Positions 34,135 to 41,848 of a DNA stretch of 64,000 bases are shown in pieces. The notes below the pieces were generated by a model. That model saw nothing but the letters and a program-made list of their open reading frames with translations. It was not told where the DNA came from and made no database searches. The stretch is from Brevibacillus fulvus (GTDB lineage: Bacteria > Bacillota > Bacilli > Brevibacillales > Brevibacillaceae). A program made the translations under genes and the position numbers. The stretch covers positions 498,501-562,500 of the forward strand of contig NZ_JAFBEB010000001.1 of assembly GCF_016908525.1 (NCBI RefSeq). Reading direction: 5' to 3'. Positions within the stretch are counted from its first letter, which is position 1. Every line of letters starts with the position of its first letter.

Positions 34135-34398
34135 TTATTTGTAAATCCCGCCGTGCGAATCAATAGCTCGTATATAAACCACCTTCTCATCGTGATTGAT
34201 TTCGAAAAGAATTCTTAACGTACCGATCCGCAGTCGGTACAGGCCAATAAAGCCTTTCATTGGTTTGATATCTCCAACTGGAGGAATGATGAGCAGACCT
34301 TTCAAACCTTGCGTGATTTGTTCTTGAATCCGCTTCTCTTGCTTGGCGATAAATTTTACCGCATCTTTATGGTAAGTCAACTTGTAGCCCAAACTCAC
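34135..34398 (-). CDS. RelE/ParE-family toxin
   Basis: An 87-residue type II toxin (MSLGYKLTYHKDAVKFIAKQEKRIQEQI ... YRLRIGTLRILFEINHDEKVVYIRAIDSHGGIYK) with the RelE pattern of an N-terminal beta strand, two helices and a beta sheet containing RLRIGTLRILFEI. Such toxins cleave mRNA on the ribosome or block gyrase. It starts with GTG 32 bases inside the antitoxin gene, so the pair is co-translated. It belongs to the transposition module and may act to stabilise the element. Confidence 0.87.
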   Translation of the reverse strand: MSLGYKLTYHKDAVKFIAKQEKRIQEQITQGLKGLLIIPPVGDIKPMKGFIGLYRLRIGTLRILFEINHDEKVVYIRAIDSHGGIYK

Positions 34399-34624
34399 AC
34401 TTGGCTACCTCCCCCGACACATATCCGGCATCGCTTTTTAATTGGCGAAGTTCTTCTTCCGTCAAAGGCTCGTCATCGGGTTCTTGCCGATCTATCTCTT
34501 CCCAGCTCAGCGGCTTTCTTTCCGAACGTTCTATTAAATATTGAAGAAAGTCAAAAGCTGTTTTTTGATCGGGTTCTTGGAGCCGTTCAATCAGGCTATG
34601 CAAATCGTCTTTACGAACTACCAT
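34367..34624 (-). CDS. Antitoxin of the transposon toxin-antitoxin pair
   Basis: An 85-residue acidic protein (MVVRKDDLHSLIERLQEPDQKTAFDFLQYL ... DRQEPDDEPLTEEELRQLKSD). It has a helical N-terminal region and an acidic, probably disordered C-terminal part that would wrap the toxin. AGGAGG stands upstream of the ATG. No obvious DNA-binding helix-turn-helix is seen. Its 5' end points towards the TnpI site, so its promoter must lie inside or beside the recombination core (34649-34678). Confidence 0.82.
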   Translation of the reverse strand: MVVRKDDLHSLIERLQEPDQKTAFDFLQYLIERSERKPLSWEEIDRQEPDDEPLTEEELRQLKSDAGYVSGEVAKCEFGLQVDLP

Positions 34625-34648
34625 GAAGGAATGACCTCCTAATTTTCT

Positions 34649-34752
34649 AACGACCGCTAATTAAGATTAGCGGTCGTTATGCATTTTCAGAACGCACACT
34701 TGATGTCCGCTAATGTATAGGTTAAGATAAGAATACCATGTCCGCTAATGTA
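34649..34752 (+). promoter_or_regulatory. TnpI resolution site (inverted-repeat core plus two direct repeats)
   Basis: The core is a perfect inverted repeat, AACGACCGCTAAT / ATTAGCGGTCGTT, separated by TAAG (34649-34678). Two direct repeats of ATGTCCGCTAATGTA follow at 34703-34717 and 34738-34752. All four copies share CCGCTAAT. This layout (crossover core IR1-IR2 with accessory DR1-DR2) is that of the Tn4430 internal resolution site. The second direct repeat contains the tnpI start codon, so recombinase binding would block its own gene. Confidence 0.85.
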
Positions 34753-35694
34753 AGTCAAGATTTGGAGGCTTTGCTAATGAGAGAGACGACCGGGATTTCG
34801 GAACAGGGTGAGCAGACTATTCATGACTTCATTCACGCTCTCACCACCCGCGAAGATTTGAATCCCAAAACGCTAAAGGAATACGCAAGTGACCTGAAAC
34901 ATTTTATTGGTTGGTTTGAAACAGCCGACCACCAAGAGGAAGAAGTTATATTTCGAATCGAAGATGTGGCTACTCCAACATTAACACGATACCGGGAAGC
35001 CGCGCAAAAAGTGATGGAATTAAAACCGGCGACCATTAATCGGCGACTTATAACTCTGAAACGTTTTTTTGAGTGGGCCACTTCGGAATCCAGGATTCGC
35101 CGTGATCCTTCCAAGCCGGTCAAATTGGTTCCGGAAGAAAAGGTAAGCCCTCGGCAGATGACTGACAAGGAAGAAGCTGCATTGATTGCTGCGGCCGAGC
35201 ATAGCGGCTCTCTCCGGGATCAGACGATCCTTATTGTCATGCTTCATACCGGCATCAGAACGATGGAGGTTTGCGACTTGACTCCCGGCGATATTCAAAT
35301 CGGAAAACGCAGCGGTCAACTTACGGTGCGGTCCGGAAAACGAAATAAACAGCGTGAAGTACCTTTGAACGCAACGTGCAGATCTGCTTTGGAAAAATAT
35401 CTGACAGTTCTTCCTCCGGATAGTCCTTATCTGTTTCCTTCGGAGAAAACTGGCGATCGATTAACCGAACGAGCTTTACGCCATTTGATTCAAAAATACA
35501 TGAAAGTGGCGCGGCTCGAAGGACTGAGCGCACACGATCTACGGCACCGGTTCGGGTACGTGATGGCAGAGAACACGCCATTGCACCGCTTGGCGCAAAT
35601 TATGGGACACGATAGTCTGGATACAACGATGATTTACGTCAAGGCGACTCGCGCGGATCTGCAATCTGAAGTCGAAAAAATAGCATGGCAATGA
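34738..35694 (+). CDS. tnpI: TnpI-like tyrosine recombinase (cointegrate resolvase)
   Basis: A 318-residue integrase. The N-terminal SAM-like DNA-binding domain covers 25-125. The catalytic domain shows Arg in HTGIRTMEVCDL (near 183), Lys in VRSGKRNKQREVPL, HxxR in HDLRHRFGYVM, then His and Tyr in MGHDSLDTTMIYVKAT. Such proteins resolve the cointegrates of Tn4430-type transposons at the adjacent repeat array. The start codon is inside direct repeat 2. The stop is 13 bases before tnpA. Confidence 0.9.
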   Translation: MSANVSQDLEALLMRETTGISEQGEQTIHDFIHALTTREDLNPKTLKEYASDLKHFIGWFETADHQEEEVIFRIEDVATPTLTRYREAAQKVMELKPATINRRLITLKRFFEWATSESRIRRDPSKPVKLVPEEKVSPRQMTDKEEAALIAAAEHSGSLRDQTILIVMLHTGIRTMEVCDLTPGDIQIGKRSGQLTVRSGKRNKQREVPLNATCRSALEKYLTVLPPDSPYLFPSEKTGDRLTERALRHLIQKYMKVARLEGLSAHDLRHRFGYVMAENTPLHRLAQIMGHDSLDTTMIYVKATRADLQSEVEKIAWQ

Positions 35695-35707
35695 GGGGAT
35701 GAGAACG

Positions 35708-38677
35708 ATGTACGCGAGAGTAAGGGAATTGCTAACTCCGGAGGAACGGCTGCAATATTTGCAAATACCGCCTAATCTCGGCGAATGGGAATTGGGCACC
35801 TATTTCACATTTACCCAGCATGACCTTGAAATCATTCAGCAGCGGCGAAGAGATTATAATCGACTCGGCTTTGCCGTGCAGCTGTGCGTACTTCGCTATC
35901 TCGGCTGGACGCTCTCTGACGTAAAAGAAGTACCAATTCAAGTCCTTCGTTATATCGCTAAACAAATCAACGCCGATTTGGAGTCTTTTGCATCTTACGG
36001 CGAACGAGAAGCCACGAAATACGAGCATTTGGAGGAAATCAGGAAGGAATATGGCTTCCAGACGTTTACCTTGAGTGAGTATCGTTCCCTGTGCAAGCAT
36101 CTTTTTAACCATGCAATGGCGAACGGTAATCCTCTACACTTGATTCAACTCGCACTCGAAGAGTTACGCAAGCGTAAAATCATACTTCCTTCAATGGCCA
36201 CGATTGAAAGAGCAGTTTGGGAGACTCGCAAACGAACAGAAGAAAAAATATTCAGGCTGCTCAGTAGCTCGCTTACAGAAATACAGATTGCTAAGCTGGA
36301 TCGAATCTTGACCATAATGCCGGAAAGCAGCAAAACCTACTTGGCATGGTTAAGGGAAATTCCCGGTACCAGCTCTCCGGATTCTTTTTTGAAGGTTATT
36401 GAAAAACTCGAATTCATACGTGACTTGCAGCTACAAGTCGATACAAAAGGCATTCATCCGAACCGGCTGCGGCAACTTTCTAAAATTGGTTCACGCTACG
36501 AACCTCACTCCTTCCGTCGCTTTGATGATCCAAAAAAGTACGCGATTTTAGTAGCGTGCCTACTGGAGCTGATTCAGGATTTGACAGACCTGGCTTTCGA
36601 GATTCATGACCGGCAGATCATGATACTGCTCTCGAAAGGGAGAAAAGCCCAAGAAGAAATTCAAAAGCAAAACGGTAAATCGATCAACGAAAAGGTTGTT
36701 CACTTTGCCGATCTTGGGGCGGCTCTGATCAAAGCTCGTAGTGAAGGTGTTGACCCATTTGTTGCGCTTGAAGCCGTTATGCCGTGGGATCAGCTCATCG
36801 AATCCGTGGAGGAAGCCAAGCGGCTGGCGCGGCCCGTAGATTATGACTATTTAGACTTATTGGAAAAGAAATTCTATGCGCTCCGGAAGTATACGCCAAC
36901 GCTGTTAAAATCGTTGGAATTTCACTCAACTAAGTCGGCGGAACCGTTAATGAAGGCGGTTGATATCATCCGGGATATGAATGAAACCGGGAAGCGAAAA
37001 GTTCCGGAAGGCGCACCGCTAAATTTCGTTTCAAACCGTTGGCAAAAGCACGTCTACGATGATGACGGAACGATCAACCGGCATTATTACGAAATGGCCG
37101 TTCTGACAGAACTGCGCAATTACGTTCGTTCTGGTGACGTTTCCATTGTCGGGAGCCGTCAGCATAAAGATTTCGAGGAATACCTTGTGCCGAAAGAAGA
37201 CTGGAATGGCATCGATCCAAATGCTACAAAGCTTGCCGTCAGCCTTTCGGCAAAAAATTATCTTGAAGAACGGACTGAATCGCTTCTTCAAAGATTAAAC
37301 TGGGTTTCCGAACATATCGACGAGCTGGACGGCGTGAATTTGGAGAACGGGAAATTGCACATTGAAAGATTGGAGAAAGATGTTCCGGACGAATCTCGGA
37401 ATTTCAGTCTTTCCCTTTACGAACTTCTTCCACGAATCAAACTAACGGATCTGCTCATGGAAGTAGCCAACTGGACGAATTTTCATGAACAGTTTATTCA
37501 CGCCTCCAGTAACCGCACTCCGAACGAGGAAGAAACGAAAATTCTTATGGCTACCATTATGGCAATGGGAACGAACATTGGACTTACGAAAATGGCTGAA
37601 GCCACGCCGAGCATTTCATATCGGCAGATGGCTAATGCAGCGCAATGGCGGCTGTACGAAAACGCGATGAATAAAGCGCAGGCCGTTCTTGTTAATTTCC
37701 ATCATAAGCTGGCGCTGCCCTCATACTGGGGAGACGGTACCACCTCATCATCCGATGGAATGCGCGTCCAGATCGGTGTTTCGGCGCTTCATGCAGATTC
37801 GAATCCTCACTACGGTACCGGGAAAGGCGCTACGATTTATCGGTTCGTGAGCGATCAATTTTCTACGTTCTACACGAAAGTCATCAATACGAACGCTCGG
37901 GATGCCGTACATGTCATTGATGGATTGCTGCATCATGAAACGGATCTGACCATTGAGGAGCATTATACCGATACAGCCGGTTACACCGATCAAGTCTTTG
38001 GTTTAACACATTTGCTCGGATTTCGCTTTGCGCCGCGCTTACGCGACTTGGCTGACTCCAAACTGTACACAATTGGGAAGCCTGCCGACTTCCCTAAACT
38101 GGAGAAGCTGCTGCGAGGTCAGATCAACACAAAAATCATTCAGGAAAACTATGACGATGTTCTCCGACTGGCTCACTCCATCCGGGAAGGAACGGTTTCG
38201 GCATCACTCATTATGGGGAAAATCGGCTCCTATGCAAGACAAAATAGTTTGGCTACCGCACTCCGGGAAATGGGTAGAATCGAAAAAACAATCTTCATCC
38301 TGGATTATCTTTCAAGTGAAGCGCTACGGCGAAGAATCCATCGGGGATTGAACAAAGGGGAAGCCATGAATGCATTGGCCAGGGCGATCTTTTTCGGCAA
38401 ACATGGAGAACTGCGAGAACGCGCTCTACAGGATCAGCTCCAGCGAGCCAGCGCATTGAACATCATCATTAATGCTATTAGCGTTTGGAATACCGTCTAT
38501 CTCCAGCAAGCATCAGAACATCGCAAAAAGCAAGGTAAGCTTCAGGAAGATCTACTAAAGCATATTTCACCACTTGGATGGGAGCATATCAATTTCTTAG
38601 GAGAATACAAGTTCAATTTAAGGCAGAATACTTCTCTTAATTCATTGCGTCCGCTTAAAGAACAGGACATTGAATGA
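35708..38677 (+). CDS. tnpA: Tn3-family transposase TnpA
   Basis: A 989-residue transposase, close to the usual Tn4430/Tn3 length, starting MYARVRELLTPEERLQYLQIP. The DDE residues can be placed: Asp in LPSYWGDGTTSSSDGMRV (near 680), Asp in TAGYTDQVFGLTHLLGFRFAPR (near 755) and Glu in NKGEAMNALARAIFFGKHGEL (near 895). The ATG at 35708 is chosen because GAGGGG (35693-35698) is nine bases upstream; the ATG at 35699 touches it. The gene is intact. Its product acts on the 40-bp ends to make cointegrates. Confidence 0.95.
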   Translation: MYARVRELLTPEERLQYLQIPPNLGEWELGTYFTFTQHDLEIIQQRRRDYNRLGFAVQLCVLRYLGWTLSDVKEVPIQVLRYIAKQINADLESFASYGEREATKYEHLEEIRKEYGFQTFTLSEYRSLCKHLFNHAMANGNPLHLIQLALEELRKRKIILPSMATIERAVWETRKRTEEKIFRLLSSSLTEIQIAKLDRILTIMPESSKTYLAWLREIPGTSSPDSFLKVIEKLEFIRDLQLQVDTKGIHPNRLRQLSKIGSRYEPHSFRRFDDPKKYAILVACLLELIQDLTDLAFEIHDRQIMILLSKGRKAQEEIQKQNGKSINEKVVHFADLGAALIKARSEGVDPFVALEAVMPWDQLIESVEEAKRLARPVDYDYLDLLEKKFYALRKYTPTLLKSLEFHSTKSAEPLMKAVDIIRDMNETGKRKVPEGAPLNFVSNRWQKHVYDDDGTINRHYYEMAVLTELRNYVRSGDVSIVGSRQHKDFEEYLVPKEDWNGIDPNATKLAVSLSAKNYLEERTESLLQRLNWVSEHIDELDGVNLENGKLHIERLEKDVPDESRNFSLSLYELLPRIKLTDLLMEVANWTNFHEQFIHASSNRTPNEEETKILMATIMAMGTNIGLTKMAEATPSISYRQMANAAQWRLYENAMNKAQAVLVNFHHKLALPSYWGDGTTSSSDGMRVQIGVSALHADSNPHYGTGKGATIYRFVSDQFSTFYTKVINTNARDAVHVIDGLLHHETDLTIEEHYTDTAGYTDQVFGLTHLLGFRFAPRLRDLADSKLYTIGKPADFPKLEKLLRGQINTKIIQENYDDVLRLAHSIREGTVSASLIMGKIGSYARQNSLATALREMGRIEKTIFILDYLSSEALRRRIHRGLNKGEAMNALARAIFFGKHGELRERALQDQLQRASALNIIINAISVWNTVYLQQASEHRKKQGKLQEDLLKHISPLGWEHINFLGEYKFNLRQNTSLNSLRPLKEQDIE

Positions 38678-38683
38678 AAGGTT

Positions 38684-38706
38684 GGTCCGGGTGATAGTCC
38701 CGGACC
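38684..38706 (+). terminator. Hairpin after tnpA
   Basis: GGTCCGGG / CCCGGACC with a seven-base loop, seven bases after the tnpA stop. There is no T-run directly after it, so termination may be partial. A matching hairpin near the left end suggests a shared subterminal function. Confidence 0.5.
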
Positions 38707-38747
38707 AGCTTAGAGTAAGAAAAAACGCCAAGCCGCACATAATTGAG

Positions 38748-38787
38748 GGCTTAGCGTATATTTTCGTTAAAATGTTGGCGGGACCCC
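38748..38787 (-). repeat. Right terminal inverted repeat (IRR)
   Basis: The reverse complement begins GGGGTCCCGCCAACATTT and matches the left repeat at 39 of 40 positions. Similarity resumes further in with CTTACTCTAAG (complement of 38710-38720). Confidence 0.95.
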
Positions 38788-38792
38788 TACAA
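38788..38792 (+). repeat. Target-site duplication, right copy
   Basis: TACAA, identical to 28678-28682. Confidence 0.93.
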
Positions 38793-39777
38793 AAAATATA
38801 CGCGCACCGCAGATCCGGAAGAAGGAATTGATTATTTTTACAATGTCGGTTCCTTTGTCCTGCAAAATACGATTGCCTACGCAATCTATCTGGCATTTTT
38901 GCAGCCGTTTTTTGATTTTCCCTGGTATCACTGGATTTCTTTGTTCGTGCTTGTTTGCCTCAACACGTTTTTGTCGGACTCATTTCTGATTATCAGCTTG
39001 TATTGGGATAAACAGATTCGCGCTTGGGATGATGCGGTAGCCATATATCGAAAAAGGGACCTTTCCGATATTGTGAAAACAACCTTTATCAACGGCTTGC
39101 TGCTGCATTTCCTGTTGGAGCAAAACTGGGTTATGCTGATCGGCCTGTTCATGCTGACCTATCTCATTGGCAGCACATTTTTGCAAAGCATGCAAAACAT
39201 GCAACACAAAATGGAACGGGACAAGTTTGAACAAATGGCTTACACCGATTATTTGACCGGTGTCTTCAACCGCGCTTATATGGAAAAACAAATGCTGGAA
39301 TTAAATCAAAAACGGGAAGCGGTAGGCGTTGTTGTAACGGATATTGATCGTTTTAAAAAAATCAATGATCGGTATAATCATTTGGTCGGCGATCAGGTGA
39401 TTATCCATTTTGCAAAAACGATCCAGGCGCTTCTCGACAAGGAAGACGTCCTGATTCGCTCCGGGGGAGAAGAGTTCACCATCTTTCTTCGCAATCGCTC
39501 CTTTGAAGCATGCGTCGCGCTGGTTGAACAGATTCGGCAGGAAATCGAGCGCAGTATCATAAGGGTGGAGTTTGGCGAAAATATCGTAGACATTACTTAC
39601 AGCGCTTCGTTTGGACTTTCCTATCGAAACGCCAACAACGCCGATCCGGTGGAAAAGAACTATGTCAAGGCGGATAACTTGTTGCTTCGTTCAAAACAAC
39701 ACGGGCGCAATCTGATCTCTTATGAAGAAGATGCTGTGACGCTGCCGCAAAGTGTCAATGCAGGGGAAAACATGTAG
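38793..39777 (+). pseudogene. Diguanylate cyclase, C-terminal fragment (split by transposon)
   Basis: Continues the reading frame of 28396-28682. Joined after removal of the element the gene has 424 codons including the stop. This part encodes the remaining membrane helices (VGSFVLQNTIAYAIYLAFL, WISLFVLVCLNTFLSD, two more) and a GGDEF domain with the active-site loop RSGGEEFTIFL and the metal-binding TDIDRFKKINDRYNH. The catalytic domain looks intact. It could be expressed only from an internal start such as TTG at 38899, without an obvious ribosome site. c-di-GMP synthesis by this protein is probably lost. Confidence 0.85.
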
Positions 39778-39848
39778 TATGATAAAGATATGTTCAAATT
39801 GATTTGAACCAATCATTCCATGCATTTCTTTCGTAAGGAGGACACAGT

Positions 39849-40874
39849 ATGTCCAGGCAAACCAATAAACAACTTCGCGATATTCCGTTATCGGTACTCG
39901 ATCTGGCGCCCGTTGTGGAAGGAGCCACACCTGCTGCTGCTTTGCGCAACAGTCTGGATTTGGCCCAACATGCGGAAAAATGGGGCTTCCATCGCTACTG
40001 GTTGGCTGAACATCACAATATGACCGGGATTGCCAGTTCGGCAACATCGGTTGTTATCGGTTATATCGCCGGGGGCACGACCAAAATTCGCGTCGGTTCC
40101 GGGGGGATCATGCTGCCCAACCATGCTCCGCTGGTGATCGCCGAACAATTTGGGACGTTGGAATCCCTCTATCCGGGACGTATTGATCTTGGACTGGGGC
40201 GGGCTCCGGGGACAGATCAAGTTACAGCCCGTGCATTGCGTCGCGATCTGAACGGACGCGCCGATGATTTTCCCGAACTTGTCGAGGAACTGCGTTACTA
40301 CTTAAATCCGCCTGTTAATCCGGAAACGATGCCGGTGCGGGCAATTCCCGGCGAAGGATTACGTATTCCGATCTGGTTGCTGGGTTCGAGCGGCTTTAGC
40401 GCTCAGTTGGCCGCTCAACTAGGCTTGCCATTTGCTTTTGCCAGCCACTTCGCCCCGAATCATATGCTGGCTGCTCTGGAATTGTATCGCAACAGCTTCC
40501 GGCCATCGGAAGTGCTGGCCCAACCTTATGCCATGGTTTGCGCCAATGTGGTCGCGGCGGATACCGATGAAGAAGCGCAACGTCTGGCGACTTCTATGCA
40601 GCAGCAATTCCTCAATCTCGTTCGCGGCCGTCCTGGTCAGCTACGACCACCGGTGGACAGCATGGATGAGATTTGGAATGAATTTGAACGGGTTGCGGTG
40701 CATCAGCAACTGCGCTACATGTTTGTCGGAAGTCCGGCCACAGTTGAAAAGCAACTGCAAACGTTTTTGGATGAAACACAAGCCGATGAACTGATGATTA
40801 CGGCCCAGATTTATGATCATCAGGCACGGTTGCGCTCCTACGAACTCGTCGCGGAGCTGGTAGGCAATAAATAA
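39849..40874 (+). CDS. Luciferase-like (LLM class) flavin oxidoreductase
   Basis: A 341-residue TIM-barrel flavoprotein of the bacterial-luciferase family, in the YceB/YhbW-like group: [47 protein letters not shown], then [44 protein letters not shown]. These proteins use reduced FMN, often as monooxygenases of unknown substrate. AAGGAGG precedes the ATG. It is monocistronic and followed by a terminator. Confidence 0.92.
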   Translation: MSRQTNKQLRDIPLSVLDLAPVVEGATPAAALRNSLDLAQHAEKWGFHRYWLAEHHNMTGIASSATSVVIGYIAGGTTKIRVGSGGIMLPNHAPLVIAEQFGTLESLYPGRIDLGLGRAPGTDQVTARALRRDLNGRADDFPELVEELRYYLNPPVNPETMPVRAIPGEGLRIPIWLLGSSGFSAQLAAQLGLPFAFASHFAPNHMLAALELYRNSFRPSEVLAQPYAMVCANVVAADTDEEAQRLATSMQQQFLNLVRGRPGQLRPPVDSMDEIWNEFERVAVHQQLRYMFVGSPATVEKQLQTFLDETQADELMITAQIYDHQARLRSYELVAELVGNK

Positions 40875-40880
40875 CGGCCA

Positions 40881-40913
40881 AAAAATCCCCTGCGGTATCG
40901 CGGGGGATTTTTT
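40881..40913 (+). terminator. Terminator after the LLM oxidoreductase
   Basis: AAAAATCCCCTGC pairs with GCGGGGGATTTTT (one G-T pair) and ends in a T-run. Confidence 0.82.
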
Positions 40914-40958
40914 CATTCAGTAGAAAAAAAGCCCCCGCCCGCCGGCGAAAGGCTTTGG

Positions 40959-41180
40959 TCATGCAGGCAGCATATAGACGGTAACGCTTGGCCGCTGTTC
41001 GGCTGTTCCTCTTTGCAGTTTTCCTTCTTGCACCAATTCATTCAAGCCTTGTTCGATTTCAGCAGGGGAAACATCGAACACCGAAGCGAGCCGTACGGTG
41101 GAAACCGCCATGTATTTCGGAGTTTTGGTAGAAGAATGAATTGCCGTTTTGACTCGCTCAAATAGCAAATTCTTATCCAT
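40959..41180 (-). CDS. Small winged-helix-like protein, 73 residues
   Basis: MDKNLLFERVKTAIHSSTKT... AVSTVRLASVFDVSPAEIEQGLNELVQEGKLQR looks like a compact winged helix-turn-helix. The start at 41180 has AAGGAG nine bases upstream; an in-frame start at 41225 lacks one. There is no other domain. It could be a DNA-binding regulator or a structural module. It is convergent with the LLM gene. The family is not recognised. Confidence 0.6.
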   Translation of the reverse strand: MDKNLLFERVKTAIHSSTKTPKYMAVSTVRLASVFDVSPAEIEQGLNELVQEGKLQRGTAEQRPSVTVYMLPA

Positions 41181-41332
41181 CCCATTCAGCTCCTTTCTGT
41201 TGCCTGCAAAGATTAATGTACCCATCTGCGAGCTTTTTAGAATGCAATGAAAAAGTCAAGTATAAAAGCGCTGTTTCCTAAGGCAAACTACAAACGGGTC
41301 AAAAGAGAACGAAGCAGACAGGGGATAGGTCA

Positions 41333-41686
41333 ATGCGTATTATTGTGCTCGATCAGCAAAACAAAGCATGGATCAGAGAGATTGCCGCAGAGTCGGAGAC
41401 ATTCAAACAGATCGTCGGCGAGTTTACCTCACAACGGCTTGGTCATTACCAGCTGTTGGTCAACCAGGCAAATCCGCAGGCGTATCCGCGGATTATCACC
41501 AAAGTGGATACCGACGGAGACGGCGACATGGGGAGCTTTACCGCTTTGACGGATGATGATCTGCAGCGCATCCAGGAAGAGTTGCAGATCGAACCATTCA
41601 GCGTGGCAAATCTGCCAAACGGTTCTGCTGCCGATGTGGAACAAGCGTATGGAAACGAAGATGGGAATGACCATTACGCAGGGTGA
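41333..41686 (+). CDS. Hypothetical protein with an EF-hand-like loop, 117 residues
   Basis: MRIIVLDQQNKAWIREIAAE... with VDTDGDGDMGSFTALTDDDL near 62-81. The DxDxDG spacing resembles the first half of an EF-hand calcium loop, but position 12 is Thr instead of Glu. The C-terminus is acidic. There is no signal peptide. AGGGGATAGG precedes the ATG. No family is recognised. Confidence 0.66.
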   Translation: MRIIVLDQQNKAWIREIAAESETFKQIVGEFTSQRLGHYQLLVNQANPQAYPRIITKVDTDGDGDMGSFTALTDDDLQRIQEELQIEPFSVANLPNGSAADVEQAYGNEDGNDHYAG

Positions 41687-41848
41687 GAAGTTGAGGACAT
41701 AGCGATGTCGAAGCCCGCCGCGCTTGTAAAACAACGTTGTTGAACGAAAAAAAATTCTCTTCTGGCAAAAGTCGACAAAAAACAAGAAATCCATTCAGTA
41801 TAATGAAAAAGGAAAAAACTTTCCAACATAGGCTGTGGGCGGGAGTGT

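Larger units (their letters stand above)
28683..38787 (+). mobile_element. Tn3-family transposon (TnpI type) carrying a spore germination operon
   Basis: A complete element of 10,105 bp bounded by 40-bp inverted repeats that begin GGGGTCCCGCCAACATTT and differ at one position. It is flanked by TACAA duplications. The right third is the transposition module: RelE/ParE-type toxin-antitoxin, resolution site, tyrosine recombinase TnpI and transposase TnpA, in the arrangement of Tn4430-type elements. The left two thirds are passengers: a GerB-A-C-D-like germinant receptor operon and an AGE-family pseudogene. Intact ends, duplication and full-length tnpA/tnpI suggest a fairly recent insertion that may still be mobile. 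Confidence 0.95.

Noticed and set aside
33976-34218. 80-codon plus-strand frame overlapping the toxin gene.
   Set aside because: It overlaps a better-supported minus-strand toxin, has no ribosome site and reads as non-coding sequence.
40920-40960. GC-rich inverted sequence after the winged-helix gene as its terminator.
   Set aside because: Pairing depends on several G-T pairs and a mismatch, so I could not build a convincing stem.
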